From assembly GCA_032207245.1 (NCBI GenBank), contig CM063503.1:57457517-57521516 (forward strand): a stretch of DNA of 64,000 nucleotides, in the 5' to 3' direction. The stretch's first letter is position 1; each line of letters opens with the position of its first letter. A model generated the notes under the pieces. That model was not told where the DNA came from. It ran no database searches and saw nothing but the letters and a program-made list of their open reading frames with translations. Positions 29,457 to 42,469 of the stretch are shown here, in pieces. Source of the DNA: Pardosa pseudoannulata. Taxonomy: Eukaryota; Arthropoda; Arachnida; Araneae; Lycosidae. The translations under genes were made by a program, and so were the position numbers.

Positions 29457-30055
29457 CATGTTTTTATTTCAACATTTAAATTTGAAATCATTGAAGAAGT
29501 CAAAATCGTTACAAATATGTGTGAGGACCTTCTGTAGAAAAAAAAGCATTACTATTTTACAATCTATAGACGAAGTTGTCTACAATTTCGATACAAAAAA
29601 TATAATCCTTTATAATTTTTCATCATTTTCTAATGTGGACTTTTCATTTATACTTTAGACTGGGATTTCGTATGAAATGGGTCTTAGGGACACAACATAC
29701 TTCCTTATACAGGATAAAGTTATTAGAATATCACGCTAGGAAGAACACGGAAATGTGATCCCATCTACAGAGGGTGCTGACGTTTTGATTTCAACATTTA
29801 AATTTGAAGCCATAAAGAAAGTCAAAATCGTTACAAATATGTGTGAGAACCTTCTGTAGTTAAGAAAAGCATTACTATCTTTAAGTCCATTCCCAAAGTT
29901 GTCTGCGCTTCGAAACAAAAAATATAATCCTTTATAATTTTTCATCACTTTCTAATGGGGGGTTTTCATTCATACTTTGGACTACGGTTTGGTTTGAAAT
30001 GTAGGAACACTGCACACTTCCTTATACAGGATAAAGTTATTAGAATATCACGTGC
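29457..30055. repeat. Two larger ~320-bp units containing the 134-bp segment
   Basis: 'ttttatttcaacatttaaa' near 29462 and 'ttttgatttcaacatttaaa' near 29782 each begin a block that continues through 'caaaatcgttacaaatatgtgtgag' in parts, then 'aaaaatataatcctttataa', 'tttcatca' and 'tttctaatg', and into a 134-bp-type segment (29648 and 29969). This shows the ancestral unit was about 320 bp and that only its 134-bp part expanded at 28787-29456. Confidence 0.8.
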
Positions 30056-31748
30056 CAGATTCTAATAAGTTGGCATACATATAATAAATAATACACAGAA
30101 ATTAAATAAACTTTACTAGTTGTAAAGCTAATAGATTGTTCAAAAACAGTTAAAAAATACTTTATTAAGGCATAAATGTTTGATAAAATTTTAAACGTAA
30201 ATGAGAGACTTAAACTTTTATATGCATGGGAATTCATCGTATAGCCAGGATTTTTTTTCACAACACTTAAACAATTAATAGATTTTCTTTCTCCAACTTT
30301 CAATAATTGAACCCACAGCTCTAATCCTTCCCAAAGAACTAGTTTTCTGTAAATTAGAGGTTAACCCCCAATTTACATTTCGGGGAAAAATAGTGATTAA
30401 AGAAAGGGAATGAAAGAAAGTCCGAAGAATGGTTAAGTAGTATTAGGCCCATGGAAATAGTTCCATTTAATTTGTGTTTCCTAAAGCTTATTGATTTTGC
30501 TTTGTTGTCTTTAGGTATTTTGAAATAAAATTAGTCTTTAAGGAGCCAGTACAAAAAATAATTAGGAATTTAAAAAATAACTTTAAATGTAACTTGATTT
30601 TTCTAGCGATTAGAAGTTTTCGAATAAATTATCATAAGTACATCATAGACTCATTTATAAAGTATTTATGAACTGCTTGTAGCATAGTAAGAATAGAAAG
30701 TTTCGAATCTTAAGGTTTAAAATTATGTTCCGTATACGCTTAAGGTAGTGTCGTCAAAACATCGTTTTCGACATTTTTGATCAATTTTATTTTATGCAAT
30801 AATCATGTTGTTTGTGTATTTCCCCTTTCAAAAACATTTTTCTTTCTATTAAACTGATTAAAGAACTATACAAATACTCTTTAAAAATTTAATTTTGAAG
30901 CCAAAACTTACTATAAATTTCTGGTTATAGCTAACATAATTTCTTTATAGAGTAAATACAGTTTCGAAATAAGAAATATTTAGCATGTTCGGTAAATCAC
31001 CATAGAGAAAAGGAAATGCATCTTATTAGTTTATGGATAAACAACTAAACTATTCCAGAATTGCAATTTCTTGTAGTATTAACAAAAGGAAGTTCAGGCC
31101 ATCCGTTCCTGATTGCTGTTCAAACAATAACATAACCTGTGAAGAGGAGAGCATCAGTGTATTGTTGATATTCGGTAGGGGAGTTCGTGGGTTATAATCC
31201 CACTGTGGTTGGGTTGTTCGTAGCCATTAGGAATCGGCTTTAAGAAGTAGGTCCCGGTCTTATTTACTCTCGTGTTGCAAAAAAAGTAGATCGTAGCACT
31301 CTAAACCAAACCAAAACTATCAGTGCATTTCTAAACAAATCATAAAGTCATTGGACTTCCTCGGGTTATAACAAAACTTTGAAGTGAATATATGAGAAGC
31401 CATACGTTAAAAACCTGTTAAAAGTCTAACTAGTGTTTTAGTGTCTTAATGGTGAGCTATAAATACACTCTTAAACAAAGAAAATAAAAGACATACTGAG
31501 AAGATCTCATGCAAATTGGACGCTAATTGATATGCATACACGTTTCGACGGAAAATGCAAAATTTTTAAGTTTGGTGACCAATGAATGAACGTGTGTCGC
31601 TTCAGGGCATCTTATCTGCGCAACTGGAAAGATATTTCAGAGGAGAAATTTCGATTCCAGGTCATAAATTCTTTGCAAATTTTATTATATTGTACTCAGG
31701 TTAACAGTAATTATACCTTATATACAGGTGCGAGTTCGATATGCTCAG
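30056..31748. other. Spacer with a GC-richer patch at 31.13-31.32 kb
   Basis: Mostly AT-rich without features. Around 31130-31320 the composition changes ('ggtaggggagttcgtggg', 'taggaatcggctttaag', 'gtaggtcccggtc'). 'gtgggttataatcccac' is an inverted repeat that also loosely resembles a tRNA-type B box. It could be a piece of a tRNA-derived SINE, but I see no A box and no second copy. Confidence 0.35.
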
Positions 31749-32311
31749 ATGTCAGAATTTGAGAGAGGACGTGTAATTAGGTTCAAAGAAGCCAGTTGAT
31801 TTAATCGGTGAATAGCAAGACATTTGGGCAGGATCGATACCACTACCAGACGATGTTGGCAGTAATGAGTGAACCATGGTCAAACATAGCGTCTAGAAGA
31901 AAGCAGTCGACCAAGAGAAATAACAGAGCATGAGGATCGAGCAATTGTCAGAGCGGCACTCACAGCCCCAGATGCATCATTATCATCGATTGTACATGCA
32001 ACTAGTGCTTCAGTGACCGCAAGGACCATTCATAGGCAGCTCATAGAAAGGGCGTTGAGGTCACGGTGCCCCTTGCGCCGACTACCATTGACCTCTGTAC
32101 AACGACAAGCCCGTTTGCAGTGGTGTCGGGCTCATTCGAACTGGAATGTCACTGACTGGAGTAGAATAGTCTTCAGTGATGAGTTCCACTTTGAACTGAG
32201 CCCCGATGACCAGCGAAGACTGGTCTGGAGACGCCTCGGACAGCGGTGGGATACCAATCTGACTGTCTTCCGGCATACAAGCCGACAACCAGGAGTGATG
32301 GCCTGGGGTTG
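31749..32311 (+). pseudogene. Second Tc1-like transposase relic, 3' truncated
   Basis: DDE transposase fragment of a different Tc1 lineage from the one at 18.4 kb. The plus strand starts MSEFERGRVIRFKEAS at 31749 and is then broken by several stops (TGA, TAA, TAG) at 31797-31890, in the helix-turn-helix part. From about 31905 it is open: RPREITEHEDRAIVRAAL, then ARTIHRQLIERALRS, RRLPLTSVQRQARLQWC, and the first catalytic region DWSRIVFSDEFHF. It ends at QPGVMAWG near 32311, where homology stops abruptly before the second catalytic Asp. No inverted repeat was found at either end, so this is a dead fragment of about 190 codons. Confidence 0.9.
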
Positions 32312-34545
32312 CCATTTCACTTTAATTTCATTTCACTTTAATTGTGGTTCTGTAAGATTTTTATCCTAAACAAAGATGAGCATTTTATGTTATATTGAAT
32401 CAAAAATTGGCTGTTAGAATAAAAAGTGTTTGTTTTGAAAGCTACTATGATCTTTTAACCGGCTTTATCCTGCTACTATTTAGGACAGATGATGTTTCTT
32501 GTATATGACAGTTAGACAAATGAATAGCGTAAGAAAAGTTCAATGCAACAACTAAAAACAGCAAAATCGTCAAAGATTTGGAGGAATGATATTTCAGAGA
32601 AACTACTTCATTCGATTACTGAATATAACACAACTTTACAAGTAACAAGTACTGCGGTAATGTGAGACGTATTATTTATTTTCATAGACTGAAGCACTGG
32701 CAAGACTGCTGTTTACGAAACAGTGCATTATATTTTCAAATATTACTTGTGTTTAACACAAATTTTCAGCAGTTCAAACTACAACATATTCAATTTTTCT
32801 TCTATGAATGACTTTCTAAATCATTTTTAACGGGATTTTTTCCCATTTAGTTATTACATATATATAATTAATCCAATAGAGTTTATTTGCATCCCTCCCA
32901 ATAAATCGAATATAAATAGATCTCAGTAGTATGAGTTTAATGGGACTAGTACCTATCGAGACAAAATCTTTTAGATTCTTAAATTCATAATATAATAAAA
33001 TATTCTACCTCTATTAGAATGACATTTTACAATTTCTTTCATAACACTCTAATGTTAAAAATATTAATTAGTTTCGTCATCTGAGGTAGTACAGTTTTAT
33101 TGTAACATAATAATTTCATACCGAGGGAAAACGAAATGAAATTCACTTACCCACAAGATAATTTCTGGAAAATGTATATCAGAAACAAACTTTTTATGTA
33201 AAATTGAAGTTAAATATCTAATTTATTTTATAAACCGAAACTTTAGATGTATCTGGCATTTTAAAATTATAAAAGTCAAAAAATTATTAAATTACTGCTT
33301 TTTTAATTACGTTTCATCATGCTATAAAATAAAGTACACTGCTCGGAATAATATAACTGAGACTTACAGAAAATAAATTATAATTAGTTTATATTTTATA
33401 TAAAAATTAGATTCTAATTTACTAATTTCAAAAGTCATTTTGTGGGTAATTGAATTTCTATAATTTTCACTTGGTGTATACATTTTAAATTTTCTTAAAC
33501 GTATTCTTTGATATACCAAAACTAATTGCTTTTTCCCTAAAGTTGGACCCTTTTTAATGATCTAGGGAAATTTTATTCTAAACGTAGTAGAACATTTTAT
33601 TTTATGTTAAATAAAATATAGGCTGACTTAGTGAAATATTTTCAACTCAAAAGAAACAACATTCCTTTAAAAACAAATTTCCTGTAAAATAAAATAAATT
33701 AAAAATATATAAAAATTCCGGGCACTCTTTTAATACTGAGTGTGTACATATGCAGTTTTTAGTAGACCATTAAATTCAATATACTATCCCACTGCATTCC
33801 GTGAATCATAATTTTGTTATACTAAAATGCCTTTTAGTGATATAACTTCGACTTTAGCATTTGTGGAAAGTGTGTGGGTGGAGAGTACAGAAGAGAAAGA
33901 AATAACAAGATTAGAAGATAGATATTTGAAAATATATATTTAACTATGCACAGTAAATGGTTATTTGTGCTTAAAAATATATTACTCGTTTCAGATTTAT
34001 GCATAGAAATATTTTTATTTACTTCTGTAAGATTTTCTGTAGATAGAAACTTTTATGAGTTTAAACCTTCTTGTTTCTTTCAAAACCTTTCCAAGAAACC
34101 TATTCGTTTCTAGATAGCTGTCATTTCCAGGTGCATAGAACTTATACTATTTATATTTTTCCGTCATTTATTCTTTTTTTAGGCGTGCTTGCACGTCCTG
34201 CTTACTTTGAGTTTCTAAGAAATTGATAACATGTTTTTCTAGCATTACTTTTGGGGAATACTATAGTTCTTAAAATTGGATAAGTAACCTATAAAACTAA
34301 TGAAAAAGTAATTACATGCAGAAAAGATAGAAATTTGGTAATTTAGATAGTGTACTTGCATTCGTGTTCTGATAAAGTCAAAACTCGAAAAAGTTAAATT
34401 GTAATGTGCTTTCTTACGTGTTTGTGTTCTTTTAATTTACGCAATTTGATGAATTTTAAATACATGATACTATATATCTTCTTAATCAAATCTGTTAAAA
34501 GTTTTTTATAGATTTTATTTGAAAAGTTAATTATTTTTGAAAAAT

Positions 34546-34546
<1 letters not shown>
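32312..34546. other. AT-rich sequence, nothing recognised
   Basis: At the transposon break there is a small local duplication of 'atttcactttaatt' (32313-32342). Otherwise no supported feature. Confidence 0.45.

Positions 34547-34608
<62 letters not shown>
34547..34608. repeat. 62-base poly-T tract
   Basis: Uninterrupted T from 34547 to 34608. It could be the poly-A tail of a minus-strand retrocopy, but nothing recognisable lies beside it. Confidence 0.97.
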
Positions 34609-34613
<5 letters not shown>

Positions 34614-35170
34614 GAGAAATATTCAACTTAGATCTAATTCTTAAAACATGGAATTCTTAAGAAATTCTCTGTAATATGCATTAATATCGTTTAGATATCT
34701 AATCTGTTGAAGAAAAAATTATGTTATAATTTTACTATACTTCTGATTTTCTTCAAATATTTCTTTTGTTTTCCAAAACTTTTATACTAAAAATATTTCT
34801 TTATTATTAACTAATTCTACAGCATGTAGTTGTGACATCCCTTAAAGGTGATATCCATATTCCAAATCAAATTACTTGTATTAGTATGATTATGAATTGA
34901 TTTTCAAAATTATGTATTACTGTATTCATTTTTCTACATATTTTCTTATAATCTATTGAAGATGAATTATATCGTAATTTTATAAGAATCGAAATAAGTC
35001 TAATACAAATGTACTACAAATTTTTGTACAATGTTGTTGAGCATTTGAAGACTTAAAGTATATATAACGAAATTCTCAAGTACAAATTCTCCTTTAGAAA
35101 GTATGGGTTCCCATTAAAATTGGGAAAAACTGTTTTTTCCCTTAGCATTCTTTATACAAAAATAACTTTA
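34609..35170. other. AT-rich spacer before the 143-bp array
   Basis: No feature recognised. Confidence 0.4.
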
Positions 35171-38090
35171 CATGACAATTATTTTTACCAAGTTTAAAAT
35201 GTTTACCCCATTTCTTCTAACTACAGTAAAAGCCTCCGTAAAATAAGTACAAAGAATCAAACTTTATCTAATGAGATTTTTTTATAATATATCTCAGGTG
35301 AATATTAAAATATCACTTAATTTTTAATAAGTTTCCATATGCTTATCTATTTCTTTGAACTACAGTAAAAGCCTCTATAAAATAATTATGAAGAATCAAA
35401 CTTTATCTAATGTATTTTCTTTAACTCTAGATATATTTCAGGAAAATATTAAAATATTACATTTTTAAGAAGTTTCTAAATGTTTACCCCATTTTTTCTA
35501 AGTACAGTAAAAGCCTCCGTAAAATAATTACAAAGAATCAAACTTTATCTAATGAGATCTTTTCACAATATGTATATTTCAGGTGAATATTAAAATATCA
35601 CATAATTTTTAACAAGTTTCTATATGCTTATCTATTTCTTCTAACTACATTAAAAGCCTCCGTAAAATAATTACAAAAAATCAAACTTTATCTAATGAGA
35701 TCTTTTCACAATATGTATATTTCAGGTGAATATTAAAATACCACATAATTTTTAACAAGTTTCTAAATGTTTACCCCATTTCTTCTAACTACAGTAAAAG
35801 CCTCTGTAAAATAATTACAAAGAATCAACGTTTATCTAATGAGATTTTTTCACAATATATATATTTCAGGTGAATATTAAAAGATCACATAATTTTTAAC
35901 AAGTTTCTATATGCTTATCTCATTTCTTCTAACTACAGTAAAAGAATCTATAAAATAATTATGAAGAATCAAACTTTATCTAATGTATTTTCTTTAACTC
36001 TAGATATATTTCAGGTAAATATTAAATATCACATTTTTACGAAGTTTCTAAATGTTTACCCCATTGCATCTAACTACAGTAAAAGCCTTCGTAAAATAAT
36101 TACAAAGATTCAAATTTTATCTAATGAGATTTTTTCACAATATATATATTTCAGGTGAATATTCAAATATCACATAATTTTTAACAAGTTTCTATATGCT
36201 TATCTATTTCTTCTAACTACAGTAAAAGCCTCCGTAAAATAATTACAAAGAATCAAACTTTATCTAATGAGATCTTTTTACAATATGTATATTTCAGGTG
36301 AATATTAAAATACCACATAATTTTTAACAAGTTTCTAAATGTTTACCCCATTTCTTCTAACTACAGTAAAAGCCTCTATAAAATAATTACAAAGAATCAA
36401 CGTTTATCTAATGAGATTTTTTCACAATATATATATTTCAGGTGAATATTCAAATATCACATAATTTTTAACAAGTTTCTATATGCTTATCTATTTCTTC
36501 TAACTACAGTAAAAGCCTCCGTAAAATAATTACAAAGAATCAAACTTTATCTAATGAGATCTTTTCACAATATTTATATTTCAGGTAAATATTAAAATAC
36601 CACATAATTTTTAACAAGTTTCTATATACTTATCTCATTTCTTCTAACTACAGTAAAAGCCTCTATAAAATAATTATGAAGAATCAAACTTTATCTAATG
36701 TATTTTCTTTAACTCTAGATATATTTCAGGTAAATATTAAAATATCACATTTTTACGAAGTTTCTAAATGTTTACCCCATTTCATCTAACTACAGTAAAA
36801 GCCTTCGTAAAATAATTACAAAGATTCAAATTTTATCTAATGAGATTTTTTTCACAATATATATATTTCAGCTGAATATTCAAATATCACATAATTTTTA
36901 ACAAGTTTCTATATGCTTATCTATTTCTTCTAACTACATTAAAAGCCTCCGTAAAATAATTACAAAAAATCAAACTTTATCTAATGAGATCTTTTCACAA
37001 TATGTATATTTCAGGTGAATATTAAAATACCACATAATTTTTAACAAGTTTCTAAATGTTTACCCCATTTCTTCTAATTACAGTAAAAGCCTCTATAAAA
37101 TAATTACAAAGAATCAACGTTTATCTAATGAGATTTTTTCACAATATATATATTTCAGGTGAATATTCAAATATCACATAATTTTTAACAAGTTTCTATA
37201 TGCTTATCTATTTCTTCTAACTACAGTAAAAACCTCCGTAAAATAATTACAAAGAATCAAACTTTATCTAATGAGATCTTTTTACAATATGTATATTTCA
37301 GGTGAATATTAAAATACCACATAATTTTTAACAAGTTTCTAAATGTTTACCCCATTTCTTCTAACTACAGTAAAAGCCTCTATAAAATAATTACAAAGAA
37401 TCAACGTTTATCTAATGAGATTTTTTCACAATATATATATTTCAGGTGAATATTCAAATATCACATATTTTTTAACAAGTTTCTATATGCTTATCTATTT
37501 CTTCTAACTACAGTAAAAGCCTCTATAAAATAATTATGAAGAATCAAACTTTATCTAATGTATTTTCTTTAACTCTAGATATATTTCAGGTAAATATTAA
37601 AATATCACATTTTTACGAAGTTTCTAAATGTTTACCCCATTTCATCTAACTACAGTAAAAGCCTCCGTAAAATAATTACAAAGATTCAAATTATATCTAA
37701 TGAGATTTTTTTCACAATATATATATTTCAGGTGAATATTCAAGTATCACCTAATTTTTAACAAGTTTCTATATGCTTATCTATTCATATTATTCTATAT
37801 TTATTCATATTATTCTTATATTATATATTCTATTCATTTTTTTCTAATTACAGTAAGAGCCTCTATAAAATAATTATGAAGAATCAAATTTTATCGTATG
37901 CCTTTTCTTTAACTCTAGATATATTTGAGGTAAATATTAAAACATCACATTTTTACGAAGTTTCTAAATGTTTACCCCATGTCTTCTAACTACATTAAAA
38001 GCCTCTGTAAAATAATTACAAACAATCAACGTTTATCTAATGAGTTTTCTTTCACTCAGATATAATTCAGGTGAATATTAAAATATCTCT
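35171..38090. repeat. ~143-bp satellite, about 20 monomers
   Basis: The anchor 'ctacagtaaaagcct' (or 'ctacattaaaagcct') occurs at 35221, 35360, 35502, 35645, 35789, 35933, 36074, 36217, 36361, 36504, 36648, 36790, 36934, 37078, 37221, 37365, 37508, 37650, 37848 and 37990. Steps are 139-144 bp, except one of 198 bp that holds an AT-rich insertion (37785-37840). Two monomer types alternate ('tgtttaccccattt' and 'tgcttatctattt'). A third variant with 'aattatgaagaatc' and 'tttctttaactctag' returns at 35360, 35933, 36648, 37508 and 37848, so there is imperfect higher-order structure of 4-6 monomers. No coding potential. Confidence 0.95.
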
Positions 38091-39811
38091 TTCACAAAAG
38101 CCATGTTTGATCCTTTGTTATGTGATGTTTTTCGTCATTTGGCTGGAGAAGTATTAAGATGGATAATTATGATATGCTGGAAATATTACATCCATCATTC
38201 GTATTGGAAATATCACTCTACGGTTAGCCAACAACCAGATATCCTTTTCCACAACTAATCAACATAGGTCATAAAAATAATACTAGATTATTTTGGTGTG
38301 CGTGTACATCTGTTAGACTAGAAATGTCTCTATTTTCCCAAAATAATTATTCTGTTATTTATAGACCATTTAATTAAAAACAAATTTAATTGCACATAGT
38401 ATATTTCTAGAATTCCCTTCAAAATCTTCGACGTAACAGCTTTTTTCCGGCTGATCATGAAGCAAAAAGTTCTGATATTTTTGGAAGGATTTTTATTCGG
38501 TTTTAAATAACTATCTGGCACTAAAAATATTCTGTCATTTCCAGTAATGTATTTTTCAAAATGGCAATCTACAACAAACTGGAAAAAAAATTAAACTTCT
38601 TTAAAAACAAAATTACTTTTGAAATTATATTAGAAGTTAAACTATTATTTTAATTTGAAGTAAAATGTCTCTTTTATTTTTTGCATCTAAATATTTAAGG
38701 ATGACATTTTACAATTTCAAAACAAAAAACTGTAAAAAATTAGTTTTATTAAACTTAAACTAATTTTGATCCTGCTATAAAATCAAATGCATCATTCGTA
38801 TCAATATAACTGGTGTTCAAAGAATAAGATTTTGTTTTGTTTTGTCCCTAACTCTTATTTCATATGATAAATTAAATTGTAATTTACAGATTTCAAATAT
38901 TATCTGAGGATAAGTGATTTTCCCCATTTTTCCCTTTAATGCATATTTTATTATTAAAAATTTGATACATACTAAGCAAACGTTTTACTCTAAACAGAGG
39001 AAAACATTTTATTTTACATTGAATCAAAGTTAGGCTATATTAAAGGAGACTTCTTCAGTCCCAAAGACACTATGTATGCTTAAGACATAATCTAAAATCA
39101 AAGAAGATTTGATATTAATTTATACAAAAATTTAGTGTTATTTTTTTCAACGAAAATAACAAATTTTAACAATGCCTGAATCACATTTTAATGGTTTTTG
39201 CTTTATGTCTGTACGTACATACAAAGAAACTTAAACTTGACTAAGAATACACTAATGTATACAGTTTGACTATTCCTGAATAAAATTGTACTAGTTTAAT
39301 CAAGACGTCTCTGCATGCACGTAAGTATATATTTCGTATAAAGCATGATTAGACTTAGAACTGCTAGAACATGATGTTGAGCACTTCCATTTTTAATTGC
39401 ACACATTGTATATAGTTCTATATCTATGTGCTACATTAAACTGACAAAGTTCCTAATAAACATTCCTTCATGCATTTGTTAAAAAAAATTTAAAAAAAGC
39501 ATATTTACCTAGATAAAACAAGGAGAAGCTCTACTATTATACATATTAACACTGTCATTTAAGTAATCACACTAGAATAGAGAACTATTTCTAAATACTA
39601 GCACGGTAGCAAAGTAAAAACTCATTAGATAAATGCAACAAAAGAATAGCTTATTAACTGATGTTCTATAATATGTACAGAAAAAAAAATTTAAATGCTA
39701 CTTTATGTATTTAAAAAAATACAACTTTCAGTTCAATTTCTTCCAAAAATTATTTTTTTTTAACTTTTGACATGATATCACAAAACGACACACCCGTATT
39801 ACCCTACATGC
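38091..39811. other. AT-rich sequence, nothing recognised
   Basis: The short minus frame at 38330-38521 has no motif. No repeat or transposon end is seen. Confidence 0.45.
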
Positions 39812-40112
<301 letters not shown>

Positions 40113-40119
<7 letters not shown>

Positions 40120-40473
40120 GGGCGAGATTCATCCAAAAGCACAACACATTTTATTTCTGGTGAGATACATGAAATCCATAAAACTGGTCAGAACTTTTAG
40201 ATCATCTTGGACGCCCACCTTTGTAGTAGGGATTTCTCAGGTAAAAGGACTAAGAATAATCCCTAAGAACAATGGATCACGTGACGAAAAATACCCATTT
40301 TTAAAGAGAATTCGTATACTATTGGCTAAAGAAGTACAGACAGAGGCTGAATTAAATCTATAGCTTGTCTGGAGGGAAAAATCAGAATTACCGCGCAAAC
40401 CCCAACGTAATAGAACGTAACAGAAGTTATTAAATTAATATTAAAACATGTAAGTAAAGGATTTTAATATTAC
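40113..40473 (+). other. Island between two microsatellites; weak 81-codon frame
   Basis: This 360-bp block is less AT-rich than its surroundings and is bounded on both sides by TA microsatellite. A plus-strand frame at 40118-40363 starts [20 protein letters not shown] and ends EVQTEAELNL. I recognise no domain, and there is no supporting context. Because other microsatellites here border transposon ends, it may be a fragment of an interspersed repeat instead of a gene. Confidence 0.3.
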
Positions 40474-40532
40474 ATATATATATATATATATATATATATT
40501 GACAGATAGATATATATATATATTATATATAT

Positions 40533-40565
<33 letters not shown>

Positions 40566-40597
40566 TTATATATATATATATATATTTATTTATTTAT
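40474..40597. repeat. (TA)n microsatellite
   Basis: TA run broken by 'gacagatagata' near 40501 and ending in 'tatttatttattt'. Confidence 0.97.
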
Positions 40598-41182
40598 GTG
40601 CGTGTGATAAAATTATTATCCGTAAAATAGATATCCAAGATTCTTCCTTTTCTTTTTCTAATTTTTAGTATCTTATTTCATATCCATAAAATATGAAATA
40701 ATGGTGTGTTCTCAGAATTAAATTCTTTTTACCCATCTCTCAAAACTAAAGCTGGCATAAATGCTAATTTTCTCTCTACTGGTCACATTTTTCAACTGTC
40801 TTAAGAAAATGGTATTATTACTGCAGTAACTAAATTAATACCTGAGTGGTTTTCAAGCTTACTTAAATTATCAAAGTTCACTCAAAAACAATATTTTTAC
40901 CAGTAGTTAATATCCAAACTTATTCCACAAATCAACAAGTGCCCAATCAGGTATGAAGACAATTAAAAAATAACCTCCTGCATTTACTATGAGCTGTCTT
41001 CACAATTGTATAAAATAAAATGTACCGTAAGTTTCTCTGTAGAGTCTTTAACCTTACGTTTTGATCCCCGCTGGCAGGCATTTATACACTAACATAATAT
41101 ATTTAGTAGTTTTAGAAAGTACATTCAAAATACTGTGTTTTTGCACTTTGTGACTTAATTAAAAAAGTTCTGCTTTCCTCTT
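40598..41182. other. AT-rich spacer
   Basis: Nothing recognised. Confidence 0.4.
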
Positions 41183-41759
41183 TTAACCCCTTCCGGTATG
41201 ATTTAATAATGAAAAACTGTGCATGAAATAACCATTTAATTTTTATTTAAAAATCTTGTTTCATTTTACAATTCTTACATATTCTTAATTAAAATACACT
41301 TTTTACATAGTGTTAAATAATATCAGAAACAGTAAAATTAAGAAAATATCAAAGCAAAACATTAATAAGGTATACAGATAATAGTCTTCAAGCTAGTGGT
41401 ACTTTTCAAAACAAAGTGCAAAGGATTTCTTAATTGTTTACACCAGCAAGTAGTCTCACTTTTAATTTGATTCTTGTAACACACACGGCATTTCTTAGTA
41501 AGTTTTCTTTTATTCTGACTCATTAATTTGGCAATGACTTGTACCAAGAAATTCTAAGTAAACAATATGCAATAGTGACTTGTGATTTTCACAAGTGATA
41601 AAAGTGTTGCCAAATTCAGTACACTAGAAATTTTAAACTAAATTAATTATCATATTTAACAGTAACTTTAATCGCATGACGAGAGTAGCTCGTCATTGTG
41701 CGGTATGGAATGAAAAACTAATGATGAGCTAGACTCGTCATTTTACCGGAAGGGGTTAA
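41183..41759 (-). mobile_element. Internally deleted piggyBac element
   Basis: The left end reads TTAA (41183-41186) then CCCCTTCCGGTA. The right end reads TACCGGAAGGGG then TTAA (41756-41759). This is a perfect 12-bp inverted repeat with TTAA duplications, characteristic of piggyBac. Length is 577 bp. Close to the right end is a perfect hairpin, ATGACGAG-agtag-CTCGTCAT (41676-41696), with a related 'atgagctagactcgtcat' just outside it; these may be transposase-binding sites. Inside is the 3' end of a transposase gene on the minus strand. Confidence 0.92.
41393..41523 (-). pseudogene. piggyBac transposase C-terminal remnant
   Basis: The minus strand reads MSQNKRKLTKKCRVCYKN, then IKSETTCWCKQLRNPLH, with the paired cysteines (CRVC and CWC) of the cysteine-rich C-terminal domain found at the end of many piggyBac transposases. 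A one-base frame change follows, and the next frame continues LCFEKYH and a TAG stop (41393-41395), the usual family ending. The catalytic DDD domain is absent, deleted together with the element's interior. In the intact enzyme this domain helps bind the transposon ends; here about 40 codons remain and cannot work. Confidence 0.85.
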
Positions 41760-42469
41760 TATCATTCTAGATGTTACTTATCATCAAGAACATAATTTTA
41801 ACTATAGTTTCAACAACATACATTTGATAGTTAAATTTCAAAATTTTCATCTATCTACTCCTGTATTTCATTTAAACTGATCTTTCTGGATAATTTAAAA
41901 TTCGGTGCATTTGAAAATCTATGAAGTTTGAATTCCTCGTATATGTCTATACATAGCAAAATTATCGCATGGATTATAATTAATCAGATTCAAAATTAAT
42001 TTATTCAAATGAATACCTAATCAAATTTTAAAAAATTTTGCAAATTTTGAAAAATTTCGGACTTTTTCATACGATTTATATATATTGCTGATAATATTTC
42101 CCATTAAATTACTTTCAATATAATTGTACATTTGCAACCTTTCAAAATATTTTTCAGAATAAGTTCTTTTGATACTTTTGGGGGACAGCAGTCTACATTA
42201 TTTGTTTCAAACTAATATTTGAAATTAAAGCATGTTTGTACACCATTTCCATGTAGAAAAATTAATAATATACTTCAAAGAAAATGTCTTTTATTTCTTC
42301 CAAAGTATTTAGAATAAAATTGAATTTTCTAATACTAGAGTCCTTTTAATAATCTTGAAAATTTGAAAAATAAGTTTAGTTAGTGGTGTAAATGTATTAA
42401 GAAAACTTCTGGACTACAAAATTATAAACGATTTTTTTGGATTAAATACCAACACCATTTACGTCTTTG
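41760..42469. other. AT-rich sequence, nothing recognised
   Basis: No supported feature. Confidence 0.4.

Noticed and set aside
29087..29537. Two similar frames (MCLKDTTHFLIQDKV...)
   Set aside because: They lie in a 134-bp tandem array; the period is not a multiple of 3, so the frame changes each unit. Similarity comes from the DNA repeat.
30361..30385. TTAACCCCCAATTTACATTTCGGGG as a further piggyBac end
   Set aside because: No matching inverted end followed by TTAA was found within a few kb on either side.
31130..31320. tRNA gene or SINE suggested by a B-box-like 'ggttataatcccac'
   Set aside because: No A box at the right distance, no cloverleaf and no second copy; kept only as a note in the spacer entry.
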